The position numbers and the translations under genes are program-made. The notes beneath the pieces were generated by a model. It had not been told where the DNA came from. It searched no databases and saw only the letters and a list, made by a program, of their open reading frames with translations. From Actinokineospora iranica (GTDB taxonomy: Bacteria > Actinomycetota > Actinomycetes > Mycobacteriales > Pseudonocardiaceae), in contig NZ_FMZZ01000004.1 in assembly GCF_900101685.1 (NCBI RefSeq), positions 1-64,000 of the forward strand: 64,000 nucleotides of DNA, given 5' to 3'. Numbering within the stretch: position 1 is the stretch's first letter; each line of letters begins with the position of its first letter. Positions 51,784-59,952 of this stretch are shown here, in pieces.

Positions 51784-51845
51784 CTACTCAGGGGCTCAGC
51801 CCCCTAATGGAGGGTGAGTGGAACTTACCGTATCGGATACCTATC
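51784..51845 (-). promoter_or_regulatory. leader of DndB-like gene: hairpin and palindrome
   Basis: GTATCGGATAC (51830-51840) is a palindrome around one base. On the minus strand the same site reads CCGATACGGT, sharing GATACGGT with the ParA promoter. Between it and the ribosome site, GGGGCTGAGCCCC (around 51789-51801) forms a small hairpin. Upstream, 51841-51880 is AT-rich. Confidence 0.45.
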
Positions 51846-51950
51846 TAAGCCTCAAGATTAAATCTTATTTAACCCAGCAAGGGCTAGTATGTGTAGTCGA
51901 AGTTGACTGACCAGCAGGCGCTGCTCGACAGAGCCGACCGGAGATGGGAG

Positions 51951-52526
51951 TCAAGCGTCAGAACTCGACTCCACAGCAGAACGAACCCGCCAAGTAGCGA
52001 CCGACGCTTCAACCCGGGCGGGCTCACCCCCGCTCACGCGCCGCCACCACTGCCCCTCGACGTCGCGGAACGCGAACGTGATGTCTGCGGTCCCCCAGTT
52101 CAGCATCTCCAGGCTGACGCCATCGATACCCAGCCCGGGCAGCTCGACGTCTTCACGAGGCCCGAGAACATCAGCAGCCTTGAGCGGACCCGGCCGGGGC
52201 GTGGCGTTCCACACCACCGTGCTCCTCAAGGCTCAATCTGCGTGGCGGACGCCCTCATCGTCGGTGAAAACCATGTCCAAGACGACGACTTCTAGCACCG
52301 GCACCGACCCGTGGTTGCTGATGCTCACGCCTGGGAACATCGAATTTGAGTTTGGGCGCCTCATCGGCTTGAACTCGATCACGACCGTCGAGGCCTCGGC
52401 GAGTTGTCTCGCCCTTCGAGCCGCATCCGCTGCGTCCACCTGCTGGACCTGCTCCGCTCGGAGTTTCGTCATCACCTTGTTGTGCAACCGCCGGTCCCGA
52501 ATCAGCACGACGACAGCGACCGCCAC
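51951..52526 (-). pseudogene. membrane-anchored hypothetical, interrupted by in-frame TGA
   Basis: The frame begins VAVAVVVLIRDRRLHNK and continues with a helical segment and VVIEFKPMRRPNSNS, then VVVLDMVFTDDEGVRHAD, then a TGA at 52233-52235. The same frame resumes with STVVWNATPRPGPLKAADVL and ends with a typical ITFAFRDVEGQWWRRVS strand near 52000. The two parts read as one protein of the TM-plus-beta-sandwich type common in actinomycetes. The N-terminal methionine is unclear. Confidence 0.65.
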
Positions 52527-52608
52527 GGGACGTGGTGATCAAGTAAGTGACCAACTCCGCCACGAGGCCGCCGAGTGGTCGCGCACCTACCGAGGTCCAG
52601 AGGAACGA

Positions 52609-52647
52609 CAAGGCCCTCCCCCGGATCTGTTCCGGGAAAGGGCCTTG
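52609..52647 (-). terminator. terminator after membrane HTH gene
   Basis: CAAGGCCCT (52609-52617) pairs with AGGGCCTTG (52639-52647), and CCGGA/TCCGG pair inside after a bulge. It lies about 18 bases beyond the stop at 52665. Confidence 0.7.
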
Positions 52648-52664
52648 ATCGTGATATTCGCTGG

Positions 52665-53447
52665 TCAGCGGCGTGGTCGGAGCAGTCTCAGTACGGTCAG
52701 GGTCATTCCGGCAAACAGGAGGACCATGGCCGTGGCAGGGTATGCCTCGACACCATCGACCAGGAGCAGGGCGATGAAGGCGAACAGGATCATACTCAGA
52801 GCGCTGAGCAGGGCGACCGCGTTCAGCACCCACCTGTAGTTGTCCAACAGGTCACGCAGAAATGGCCTGCGACGGCGCTCACCGGATCGTTGGTTGGTTC
52901 CCTCCTGTGATGCGCCCTCGTCCTGTGTGGCGTTATCGGTTTGGGCGCCGGAGTGACTGTATCGGTGGTTGGTGATGTTGTGGTGGGTGTTGTAGGCGAT
53001 GTTGATGTCGCCGTGCACGGCGACGCTGCCCATGCCACCGGTCAGCCGCTGCAGCACCGGCTCGTCACGGTGCTGCTCGTTCGGGCGGTGGTCGACGAGT
53101 TCGGCGTCGAGCACGAGTTCCTTGGGAGCGATGATTTCAAGCGCGGTAGACATCTCGCGCAGGTTCGCCCAGAGCATCATGACCTGCTCGACTTGCTCGG
53201 GTCTGAGCCTGCAGCCGCGGGCGAAGGCCCGAACTTGGTGGGCGTGTTTGGGCAACGTGGTGTTCTTCTCGGACACGAAGCGGTAGGCGGTGCTACGGGG
53301 CAGCTTGGCGTACATGGCGACCTGCCCGGCAGTGAGCCCGGAGTGGGCGAGCATGGCTCGCATCAGCGCCATGAAGCCCGTCTCGTCCGCCGCCGTGATC
53401 GTCAGGTCGCCGTCGGGCTCGGAGGCGACAGCAGGAGAGGTGCTCAT
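52665..53447 (-). CDS. membrane-anchored HTH (XRE-like) protein
   Basis: The product has 260 residues. Residues about 25-95 form a helix-turn-helix domain (LTAGQVAMYAKLPRSTAYRFVSE) with a following helical bundle. A linker contains the unusual MGSVAVHGDINIAYNTHHNI sequence and an Asn/Gln/Ser-rich stretch. Two C-terminal membrane helices (about 205-255) end in Arg-rich RLLRPRR. The DNA-binding domain would face the cytoplasm. The ATG overlaps the stop of the preceding two-TM gene (ATGA), so the two membrane proteins are likely partners. There is no enzymatic motif. Confidence 0.75.
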   Translation of the reverse strand: MSTSPAVASEPDGDLTITAADETGFMALMRAMLAHSGLTAGQVAMYAKLPRSTAYRFVSEKNTTLPKHAHQVRAFARGCRLRPEQVEQVMMLWANLREMSTALEIIAPKELVLDAELVDHRPNEQHRDEPVLQRLTGGMGSVAVHGDINIAYNTHHNITNHRYSHSGAQTDNATQDEGASQEGTNQRSGERRRRPFLRDLLDNYRWVLNAVALLSALSMILFAFIALLLVDGVEAYPATAMVLLFAGMTLTVLRLLRPRR

Positions 53448-53902
53448 CGTGGCCCCTGTCCGTCGTCCGCGAACGCCGTCAGTGCCCGCACGAGCCTGCG
53501 GCCGAGGCTGTTGCCCGACTTGGTGGGCACTACCAAGGGCACGATCACGGCGAGCAGACCGATGGGGACCAGCACGGCCGTGTGAACCTCCAGGCCTGTT
53601 CCCAGCAGCAGGTAAACGAACACGAAGGAGGACATCACCAGCGTCAGCACCAGTAGCACCGTTTGCCAGGTCCACGCGGGGCCAGCCGCCACGTCGGTGA
53701 CACCCGGCGCGGGCTTGGTCGTCGCTGTGATGTCCTCGGACTCGCGGCCCGGGATGTACTGGGGACCGTCGTGGTCCCCGGGTCTTGTCGTCACGGGTTC
53801 CTCATCCTGGCCACTGGAGGGTGGCCGCGCGGGCGGGGTCCCGGTGGGCAGAACCGTCTGCTCGAGTCCGTAGGCGGAGGCGCCGTCGGTGCTCGACGCC
53901 AT
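53444..53902 (-). CDS. two-TM membrane protein, partner of membrane HTH protein
   Basis: The product is about 152 residues. The N-terminal 75 residues are Pro/Asp/Glu-rich and soluble; two hydrophobic helices follow (TWQTVLLVLTLVMSSFVFVYLLL and HTAVLVPIGLLAVIVPLVV, about 80-125), then a short basic tail. The start is uncertain: the ATG at 53902 lacks a clear ribosome site. It overlaps the downstream gene by ATGA. The function is unknown. Confidence 0.6.
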   Translation of the reverse strand: MASSTDGASAYGLEQTVLPTGTPPARPPSSGQDEEPVTTRPGDHDGPQYIPGRESEDITATTKPAPGVTDVAAGPAWTWQTVLLVLTLVMSSFVFVYLLLGTGLEVHTAVLVPIGLLAVIVPLVVPTKSGNSLGRRLVRALTAFADDGQGPR

Positions 53903-54129
53903 GTCGAGCACTGACGAGCCCACGCACACAGGTAAGAACTCGAGCGGCTCCGCTTGGAGGGGACACCGCGCTGGGGGATGCAGTCGAGGCTTGTTGCCTG
54001 GTCTCGAAGCCGTGATCGATTTGGCCCTCGATCACGGCCGCCCCGGACATCGGGACCGGGGACCGCAAAGTTGATGATCCTCAGGCGATACGCGGAAACC
54101 AAGCCGATGCGCCCTGCACCGAAAAACTT

Positions 54130-54340
54130 GTGTCCAGCGTCGGCTCGCCCTTCCACACCCGTGGCACCGAGACAGTGTCCAACAGCGGGTTCGTGTCTCT
54201 TCGACGGCTCAGCGGGTGTCCAACGCAGTGTCCAACGGTTGCCGTGATGTACAGCAACATCGTCCGCTGAACTCGCCGCGACCACTGCGCCGGGGATGTT
54301 ATGGCTGATCAACGCCCCATCAGAAGCTGTTGGACAGCGC
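54130..54340. repeat. iterated TGTCCAAC octamer
   Basis: TGTCCAAC occurs at about 54176, 54217 and 54230, with a one-mismatch copy at about 54131. The reverse complement GTTGGACA is near 54330. Spacing is irregular. Confidence 0.45.
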
Positions 54341-54475
54341 CAGTCCCCTATCGTTGCTCCTGCAGGTTCAGGATTGTCCGACGATCCTGCTGCCCCCGGA
54401 CGCCCGCTAGTGGGATGCAGTCGAGCACTGGGGAGGTGGGACGGTCCGTTGGCCCGGATCCCCGCCATCACACGA

Positions 54476-54509
54476 AAGGCCCCGGAGGTTCTGCGAATCT
54501 CCGGGGCCT
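54476..54509 (-). terminator. terminator of sigma-factor gene
   Basis: AGGCCCCGGAG (54476-54486) pairs with 54499-54509, followed on the minus strand by TTTCGTG. It lies 50 bp after the stop. Confidence 0.8.
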
Positions 54510-54558
54510 GACGCGTTTTCGTTCCACCGGACCGTGGTGACAGCAGGGGCACGGTGCC

Positions 54559-55440
54559 CTACAACCAATCGCCAGCCGAGAGCTCGCCGCGCAGCCGGGT
54601 GAGGGCGCGGTGCTGGGCGACGCGGACGGCGGTGGCGGTCAGGCCGATCGCGGTGGCGGTCTCCTGCGCGGAGAGGCCGACGACCAGGCGCAGCACCAGG
54701 ATCTCGCGCTGGCGCGGGGCGAGGGTGTCCAGGAGCCTGACCAGCCGGGAGCGCATCTCGCCGCGCAGGGTGATCTGCTCGGGGCCCAGGTTGTGGTCGA
54801 TGGTGTCCGGCACGTCGGCGACCGGCTCGGAGCGGTCGCGGCCGGAGCGGCGGTAGTAGTCGGCGACCTTGTGCGAGGCGATGCCGTAGACGAACGGCAA
54901 GAAGGACTCGCGGTCGTCGGAGTAGCGGGGCAGCGCGCCGAGGACGGCGAGCAGGATTTCCTGGGCCACGTCGTCGGCGTTGGAGAACGCCGAGCCGGTG
55001 CGGCCGATCCGGGCCCGGCAGTAGCGGATGATCGCCGGGTTGATCCAGGCGAACAGGGTGCCGATGGCCTCCTGGTCACCTTTGAGCGAGGCGTCCACGA
55101 GTTCGTGGAAGGCGGCGCTCTTCAACCGGGCGAAGACCGCGTCCACGCTCTGGGGCCGACGGGGACGCGACGCCGACGGCGTTGCGGAGGACGCCGCCTG
55201 CCCCGCCAGAGCCGGAGCCAGGGTGGTGACAGCCTCCGGACGCGGGACGTACTTGACCACCGCAGCGACCCCGCGTGGTTCCTTCCGCAGCGCCGACAAG
55301 GCCGAGAGCCGCGCGACCGCGGCGGCCTCCACACCCCGCAGAGTGCCTTCAACGTCGAGTTGGGCGGTGGTCGAGGCGACAAGTCCCCGCCCCGCGTCCC
55401 CCATCCAGGCTCCGATGTCGATCTCAGCGTCGTTGACCAC
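54559..55440 (-). CDS. RNA polymerase sigma-70 family factor (ShbA-like)
   Basis: The product has 293 residues. Sigma region 2 is visible at about 130-200 (WINPAIIRYCRARI, SNADDVAQEILLAVLGALPRY, FVYGIASHKVADYYRR). Region 4 is at about 235-285 (LAPRQREILVLRLVVGLSAQETATAIGLTATAVRVAQHRAL). The end resembles actinobacterial ShbA factors. The N-terminal 105 residues are an Ala-rich extension absent from ordinary ECF factors. Its GTG start lies inside the previous gene (17-bp overlap). No anti-sigma factor is adjacent. Confidence 0.85.
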   Translation of the reverse strand: MVNDAEIDIGAWMGDAGRGLVASTTAQLDVEGTLRGVEAAAVARLSALSALRKEPRGVAAVVKYVPRPEAVTTLAPALAGQAASSATPSASRPRRPQSVDAVFARLKSAAFHELVDASLKGDQEAIGTLFAWINPAIIRYCRARIGRTGSAFSNADDVAQEILLAVLGALPRYSDDRESFLPFVYGIASHKVADYYRRSGRDRSEPVADVPDTIDHNLGPEQITLRGEMRSRLVRLLDTLAPRQREILVLRLVVGLSAQETATAIGLTATAVRVAQHRALTRLRGELSAGDWL

Positions 55441-55975
55441 GGGTGGGCACCTCCTCGATCTGCAGCAACGTCAGGAACTCGTCGAACTCACCTTGCACCT
55501 CGGCACGCAGCTCGCGTACGAAGCCGCTCAGCTGGATCTTGGCGTGGCGCCGATGGGAGCGGATGGTGCTTTCCTTGCTCGCGAGGATGTCGGCGATCTC
55601 GTAGGTCTCGAACCCCTGGTAGTAGAGCGCGATCACCTGCCTGCGCACCGGCGACAACCTCATCAGCAGGTCGAGAACGACCTCGTCGAGCTGCCCCGAG
55701 CCGATCTCGCTCACCTTCGGACGGTCGCGCCGCGCCGCGAGGGCCGCCTTCTGCCTCCCCAGCACGGCCCGCTGCGCGTTGCGGGAAGCGTCCCGGATGG
55801 CGATCTTCACCACCCAGGCCAGCGGACTCGTAATCTCGGCGGTGCTGGTGAGCAACGCGATCATCGCCTCCGAGGCCGAATCAGCGGACTCCTCCAAACC
55901 GAAGCCCATCTGGCGCAGGACGGCGACCGTCTTGGGGAACGCGTGACGAAAGAAGTCCTGGAACTCCGCGTCCAT
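55424..55975 (-). CDS. ECF-type sigma factor
   Basis: The product has 183 residues. Region 2 is FFRHAFPKTVAVLRQMGFGLEESADSASEAM with WVVKIAIRDASRNAQRA. Region 4 is MRLSPVRRQVIALYYQGFETYEIADILASKESTIRSHRRHAKIQL. It would direct RNA polymerase to a small regulon. It lacks an obvious anti-sigma partner; the following overlapping gene is itself a sigma factor, an uncommon pairing. The ATG at 55975 has a weak GGTGGGCGG site. Confidence 0.85.
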   Translation of the reverse strand: MDAEFQDFFRHAFPKTVAVLRQMGFGLEESADSASEAMIALLTSTAEITSPLAWVVKIAIRDASRNAQRAVLGRQKAALAARRDRPKVSEIGSGQLDEVVLDLLMRLSPVRRQVIALYYQGFETYEIADILASKESTIRSHRRHAKIQLSGFVRELRAEVQGEFDEFLTLLQIEEVPTRGQRR

Positions 55976-56156
55976 CCGCCCACCACCCCTTCATCGCTCC
56001 GCCACCGTGTTCAAGGTGTAGTGCCACGAGCCCGACCGCGCGTGCAACGCACACCAGAAAATGACGATCACAGCAGCTCCTGGCCGGAGGCGCACTGGCC
56101 CGGCCAGGCAAGTGGCGATTACTCACTCCCGAAACCACAGTCGTTCACGGCGCAGC

Positions 56157-56350
56157 TCAGGCGAAGTGGGTGTAGGCGGCGAAGCTGTCCAGGTCGTGCC
56201 GCGAGTGGTCGTAGCGGCGAGTGGTGCGAGCTCGCGGTGGCGGGCGTAGTCCCGGGCATCGCGCATCCCGATCCCGGCGCCCAGGGCCGCGGTGATGGCG
56301 ATGTGGCGCACAGGCTGTGTGGGACAACTGCTCCCAGGAGGCCGATACCC
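56157..56350 (-). pseudogene. C-terminal relic of a tyrosine integrase
   Basis: Leftward frames give HSL, then RHIAITAALGAGIGMRDARDYARHRE, then in another frame TTRRYDHSRHDLDSFAAYTH. Together they reproduce the end of actinomycete integrases (HSLR..AIT.AL..G...RD.Q..ARH....TTRRYD). The box II His/Arg, the ARH histidine and the nucleophile Tyr are recognisable but in different frames. Confidence 0.7.
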
Positions 56351-56497
56351 GCCGCCTTGCCAACCTCCGGACCAGCTCTCATAGGTTGCACCAAGTCAGG
56401 CACCCACCGTTGCGGATGGCCACTCCACCCGGGCCAGCAGGACCAACGATAACAGCGAAAGTCACACGCCATGTACAACGAAAATAACGGCACAGGG

Positions 56498-56534
56498 TTA
56501 CCAACGCTGCCTGTAGTGTGTGATAATCGTTGCG
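56498..56534 (+). promoter_or_regulatory. extended -10 promoter for a leaderless abiE message
   Basis: TGTGATAAT (56519-56527) is an extended -10 element, with TTACCA at 56498-56503 as a -35 at 18-bp spacing. Transcription would begin about seven bases after the -10, at the GTG at 56534. There is no ribosome site in front of that GTG. Confidence 0.6.
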
Positions 56535-57613
56535 TGAACCTGGTGGATGCAATGGAAGCGATGGTCAACCACACCACCGAACAGTGGGGTCTGATCACCG
56601 CAGCCCAGGCTAAGACGGTGGGTGTGGACGGCATGACGCTGCAGCGCGCCGTCGAGGCGGGCCTGCTCGAGAGAGTTCGCCGCGGCTGTTACCTCGCTAC
56701 AGCAGCCACCATGCCTAAACACCTCCAGCCCAAGGCCGTGTGGCTGGCACTGAACCCGACCGTCCCGGCCTGGGAGCGTCCAGATCTCGACCCCGACGGC
56801 GGGGTGATCTCACACAGCTCGGCTGCTCTAATTCACGGTATCGGCGACCTTCGCGCGGACATCGTCGAGATCACCGTTCCGCGACGACGGGTGACGCGTG
56901 AGCAGGACGTAAGTCCGCGGCGCGCGGAGCTGACCGAGGATGATGTCGAACTCGTCGACGGGCTACCTGTGACGACGGTGCCGCGCACCATCACCGACCA
57001 CCTGGCAGACCACATCGACGGCGGTCACGTCGGCGCGATGATCTACCACGCCGCTCGCCGCGGCTTGGTCGACCTCGACCAGTTGGCAAATAGGTCAGGA
57101 ACGTACGCGCGTCGATACGGCCTGCCCCGAGGTCACGGCCGCAGCCTGATCGAGTACCTGCTCGCTCAGGCTGGACACAGCCTCGCCGATCTCGTCGCCC
57201 CCAACGGACTCGTACGCACTTCAGACCTACGTCACATCTTGGAGGTGCTGCCTAGGACGACTCTGTCTCTGTCGGGCACGCCGATCAACGCTGCGCTCGC
57301 GCAGATGGTGGAATCCATTCAAGGAATGGTTCCGGCTGCGGGGGTCCTCGAGAACCTGTCCGTGCCTTTGACTTCGTTCGCACGATCCCTACCGCAGCTG
57401 TCTTCTTCGCACATCGAGGGTCTTCGTAGGTCTCTGTCACAGCTTGACGTGCTCAACCGGCAGGCTGAGCTACTTCGAGCGCTCGAGTTGCCGCATGCCT
57501 CGGCGGAGATCGCGCGATCTTCAAGCATTATGGCTGCAGCGCTCGCGGCCGCGGGTGCCGAGGCCGCGCGATCTGCAGCGATGCCTGGCGAAGACGACGA
57601 GGATATGCCCTGA
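56534..57613 (+). CDS. AbiEi-type antitoxin (type IV toxin-antitoxin)
   Basis: The product has 359 residues from the leaderless GTG; an ATG at 56471 would lie upstream of the -10 element and is rejected. The N-terminal winged helix (EQWGLITAAQAKTVGVDGMTLQRAVEAGLLERVRRGCYL) is the AbiEi HTH_58-like domain. The central domain carries ISHSSAALIHGIGDLRADIVEITVP and TTVPRTITDHL, typical of AbiEi C-terminal domains. An additional 150-residue helical tail is longer than in the founding members. It represses the operon and counteracts the toxin encoded next. The stop overlaps the toxin start (TGATG). Confidence 0.88.
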   Translation: MNLVDAMEAMVNHTTEQWGLITAAQAKTVGVDGMTLQRAVEAGLLERVRRGCYLATAATMPKHLQPKAVWLALNPTVPAWERPDLDPDGGVISHSSAALIHGIGDLRADIVEITVPRRRVTREQDVSPRRAELTEDDVELVDGLPVTTVPRTITDHLADHIDGGHVGAMIYHAARRGLVDLDQLANRSGTYARRYGLPRGHGRSLIEYLLAQAGHSLADLVAPNGLVRTSDLRHILEVLPRTTLSLSGTPINAALAQMVESIQGMVPAAGVLENLSVPLTSFARSLPQLSSSHIEGLRRSLSQLDVLNRQAELLRALELPHASAEIARSSSIMAAALAAAGAEAARSAAMPGEDDEDMP

Positions 57614-58530
57614 TGGACTTACCCGCCGCAGCGCGGCGACGACTCAATAACCTGGCCAGAAACCACGCCCGCGCCACCGGTCAGAACAGCACGACCTTGG
57701 TAGAGCGTTACCTCTACGACCGACTGTTGGCCCGTCTAGCCACTCACGACGCTGAAGGTTGGCTGGTCAAGGGCGGCCAAGCCCTGCTCCGCCGCTATCC
57801 GCATGCCCGCCACACCCGAGACCTCGATCTGCTCCACCTGACGTCGTTGAGCGCCGATCTTGACGACGCGGTCGCGGTCCTTCGTACGGCCGTCGCTCTC
57901 GACCTCGGCGACCACCTCCACTACGTCTATCGCGACACCACAACCGCATCGAAAGGAGGACAAGCCCGCCGCGTCCGATTCACCCCGTACTACGGGCGTA
58001 CAGCGCTCAACACGATCAGCGTCGACCTCGTCGTCGGCCATACGCCGTTAGGTCAGCCCACCACCCGTTCTCTGCAGTCATGCGTACCCGGCTTGGACGA
58101 CGGCCAATGGCCGGATGTCCACCTGTACCCCATCGTCGACCACATCGCAGACAAGATCTCCGCCATGTATGAGCGCCACGGGCCTCAGGCCATCCCGTCC
58201 TCGCGCTCCCATGACCTGGTCGACCTGCTGCTGATTATCTTGAGCGAGACCATCGACGGCACCACAATGCACACCGCCCTGCACGCCGAGGTCGCTCGCC
58301 GCCGCCAACGCGGCACCATGTTGATCCTGCCCGCCAAGTTCCATGTTCCCGGCGGTCAGAGCTGGAGTGCGGGCTACGCTCGCGATGCCCGCGGCGTGAC
58401 CGGACTGGCGCGCCACCAAACCCTCAACGAGGCTGCGGGCCTTGCCGCCGCATTCATTACCCCCCTGCTGACTGCGACTCCACCTGGACGTTGGACGCCG
58501 GATCATCTGCGCTGGCTTAACCCGCCATAA
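57613..58530 (+). CDS. AbiEii-type nucleotidyltransferase toxin
   Basis: The product has 305 residues. The nucleotidyltransferase motif is GWLVKGGQALLRRYPHARHTRDLDLL (Gly54-Gly55, Asp70, Asp72). A second acidic strand lies in TISVDLVVG, and a Lys/Asp segment HIADKISAMYERHG follows. AbiEii toxins transfer nucleotides, probably to tRNA acceptor stems, and cause growth arrest upon phage infection. The ATG overlaps the antitoxin stop. The pair lies at the end of the accessory island and is likely a defence or island-maintenance module. Confidence 0.9.
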   Translation: MDLPAAARRRLNNLARNHARATGQNSTTLVERYLYDRLLARLATHDAEGWLVKGGQALLRRYPHARHTRDLDLLHLTSLSADLDDAVAVLRTAVALDLGDHLHYVYRDTTTASKGGQARRVRFTPYYGRTALNTISVDLVVGHTPLGQPTTRSLQSCVPGLDDGQWPDVHLYPIVDHIADKISAMYERHGPQAIPSSRSHDLVDLLLIILSETIDGTTMHTALHAEVARRRQRGTMLILPAKFHVPGGQSWSAGYARDARGVTGLARHQTLNEAAGLAAAFITPLLTATPPGRWTPDHLRWLNPP

Positions 58531-58743
58531 ACCGCATGCGCCTACAGCCCACTGCGGTCGCGGGGCACGCTACGACCGGAAACTCGCCCGGCCAGGTCGA
58601 GATCAGCACCGCAATCGCTAGCCCCGGCCGCCGTCCACCCCTTGACCTTCTAGCTCATCGGACTGTCTTCCCGACCTCAACTCGACGCCTGTCCGGTAGC
58701 GCCCCTGCGGATCGCGCCGCGAAAGCGTCTGCGGGGAGCCCGG

Positions 58744-59952
58744 TCAGGGTGTGACAACCATCCGGACGTGGCGCTTGTCGATGACTACTCCGCCGACGGG
58801 GAGGTTCTCGGCGGGGGTGTCGGCCGGGTAGGCGGTGATGGTGGGCTGGGCGGTGCGGTCGCTGTCCCAGTGGCGGATGTGTTCGCACAGGCGCTCGGCT
58901 AGGTGGGCTCCGGCTGGGCCGTGGCCGGTGGCGCCGAGTTCGTAGCGGCGTTCGCCGTCCTGGTCTAGGGGGCGGGGCTTGGTGAGGTAGGCGAGGGAGT
59001 CGCCCTCGACCATGGCGGGAGTGCGGTGGGCGAACACGGGGCGGCAAAGACCAGCGTCGATGGCGGCGGGTTCGGCCGCGAGGCGGCAGGCGCCGGGTTC
59101 GGTGGCGGTCAGCCAGAGCCAAATGTGGTCGAACGACTCGTTGGCGACCACTGAGGCGCCGGACCACACCGTGGTGGCGGGCTGGGTGAAGACCTCGTGC
59201 AACGCGGCCGGGTCGATGTTCTGGTCGGAGTCCCAGTACAGGGCGACGTCGTCGACGATGTGGCCGGTCTGTTCCCCGGACGGGACGATGCCGATCATGG
59301 GGATGAATCCGCAGAGCCTGCTGTCGGTGGCCCGTAGCCCGCGGTCAGTGCGGGTGAACGCGACGCTGCGGGCTTGGCCGCGCCAGTGCAGGGGCACGAC
59401 GAGCGTCCCTCCGGGGGCAAGCTGGTCGAACCAGGCGGGTGGCAGGTCCCATGGGCCGACGGTGACGATGATCTTGTCGTAAGGAGCGTGGTCAGGGTCG
59501 CCGAGTGCGCCGTCGCCGGTCACGACGCGGACCTGGTCGTGGCCGGTTTTGTCGAGGGCTTGGCGGGCGTGGGCGGTGACGTCGGGGTGGATGTCGATGG
59601 TCGTCACGCTGCCGGTAGGGCCGACGAGTTCAGCCAGGAGTGCGGCGTTGTAGCCGGTTCCCGCGCCGATTTCGAGGACGTGATCGCCCGGCTGCGGGTC
59701 GAGCTGGTCGAGCATCATCGCCACGACGGTCGGAACGGAGATGCAACTGGCGGGGCGGTCGGGACCTGGCTTGATGGTGATGGCCTTGTTCGCGTAGGCG
59801 TCCTCGACGGAAGCGGCGGGCACGAACAAGTGCCGAGGGACGGTTCGCAGAGCCAGCTCGATGCGGTGGGAGCGCAGGTGCCCGCTGTCCTTGAGGTGCT
59901 CGACCATGTGGTCGCGCAGGTCCTCGGGCTCAGTGCTGGTCATGCTGGTCAT
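58744..59952 (-). CDS. FxLD-type lanthipeptide O-methyltransferase (PCMT-like)
   Basis: The product has 402 residues, with AAAGGAA before the ATG at 59952. The N-terminal half is a protein-L-isoaspartate methyltransferase fold: VPRHLFVPAASVEDAYANKAI, the substrate loop SCISVPTVVAMML, and SAM motif I HVLEIGAGTG (residues 91-100). The C-terminal 180 residues form the extension characteristic of the FxLD methyltransferase group. Such enzymes methylate an Asp side chain of a cyclised precursor, giving succinimide and isoaspartate. The gene overlaps the LanC gene by 23 bp. Confidence 0.9.
   Translation of the reverse strand: MTSMTSTEPEDLRDHMVEHLKDSGHLRSHRIELALRTVPRHLFVPAASVEDAYANKAITIKPGPDRPASCISVPTVVAMMLDQLDPQPGDHVLEIGAGTGYNAALLAELVGPTGSVTTIDIHPDVTAHARQALDKTGHDQVRVVTGDGALGDPDHAPYDKIIVTVGPWDLPPAWFDQLAPGGTLVVPLHWRGQARSVAFTRTDRGLRATDSRLCGFIPMIGIVPSGEQTGHIVDDVALYWDSDQNIDPAALHEVFTQPATTVWSGASVVANESFDHIWLWLTATEPGACRLAAEPAAIDAGLCRPVFAHRTPAMVEGDSLAYLTKPRPLDQDGERRYELGATGHGPAGAHLAERLCEHIRHWDSDRTAQPTITAYPADTPAENLPVGGVVIDKRHVRMVVTP

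Larger units (their letters stand above)
53903..54558. other. 650-bp region without a gene
   Basis: It contains repeats of TGTCCAAC (listed separately) and the terminator of the sigma-factor gene. A leftward frame GHCLGATGVEGRADAGHKFF is open but has no start or ribosome site. It may be the leader of the membrane-protein pair plus decayed sequence. Confidence 0.4.

Noticed and set aside
56471-56533. AbiEi start at the ATG at 56471
   Set aside because: It lies upstream of a good extended -10 promoter that would start transcription at the downstream GTG.
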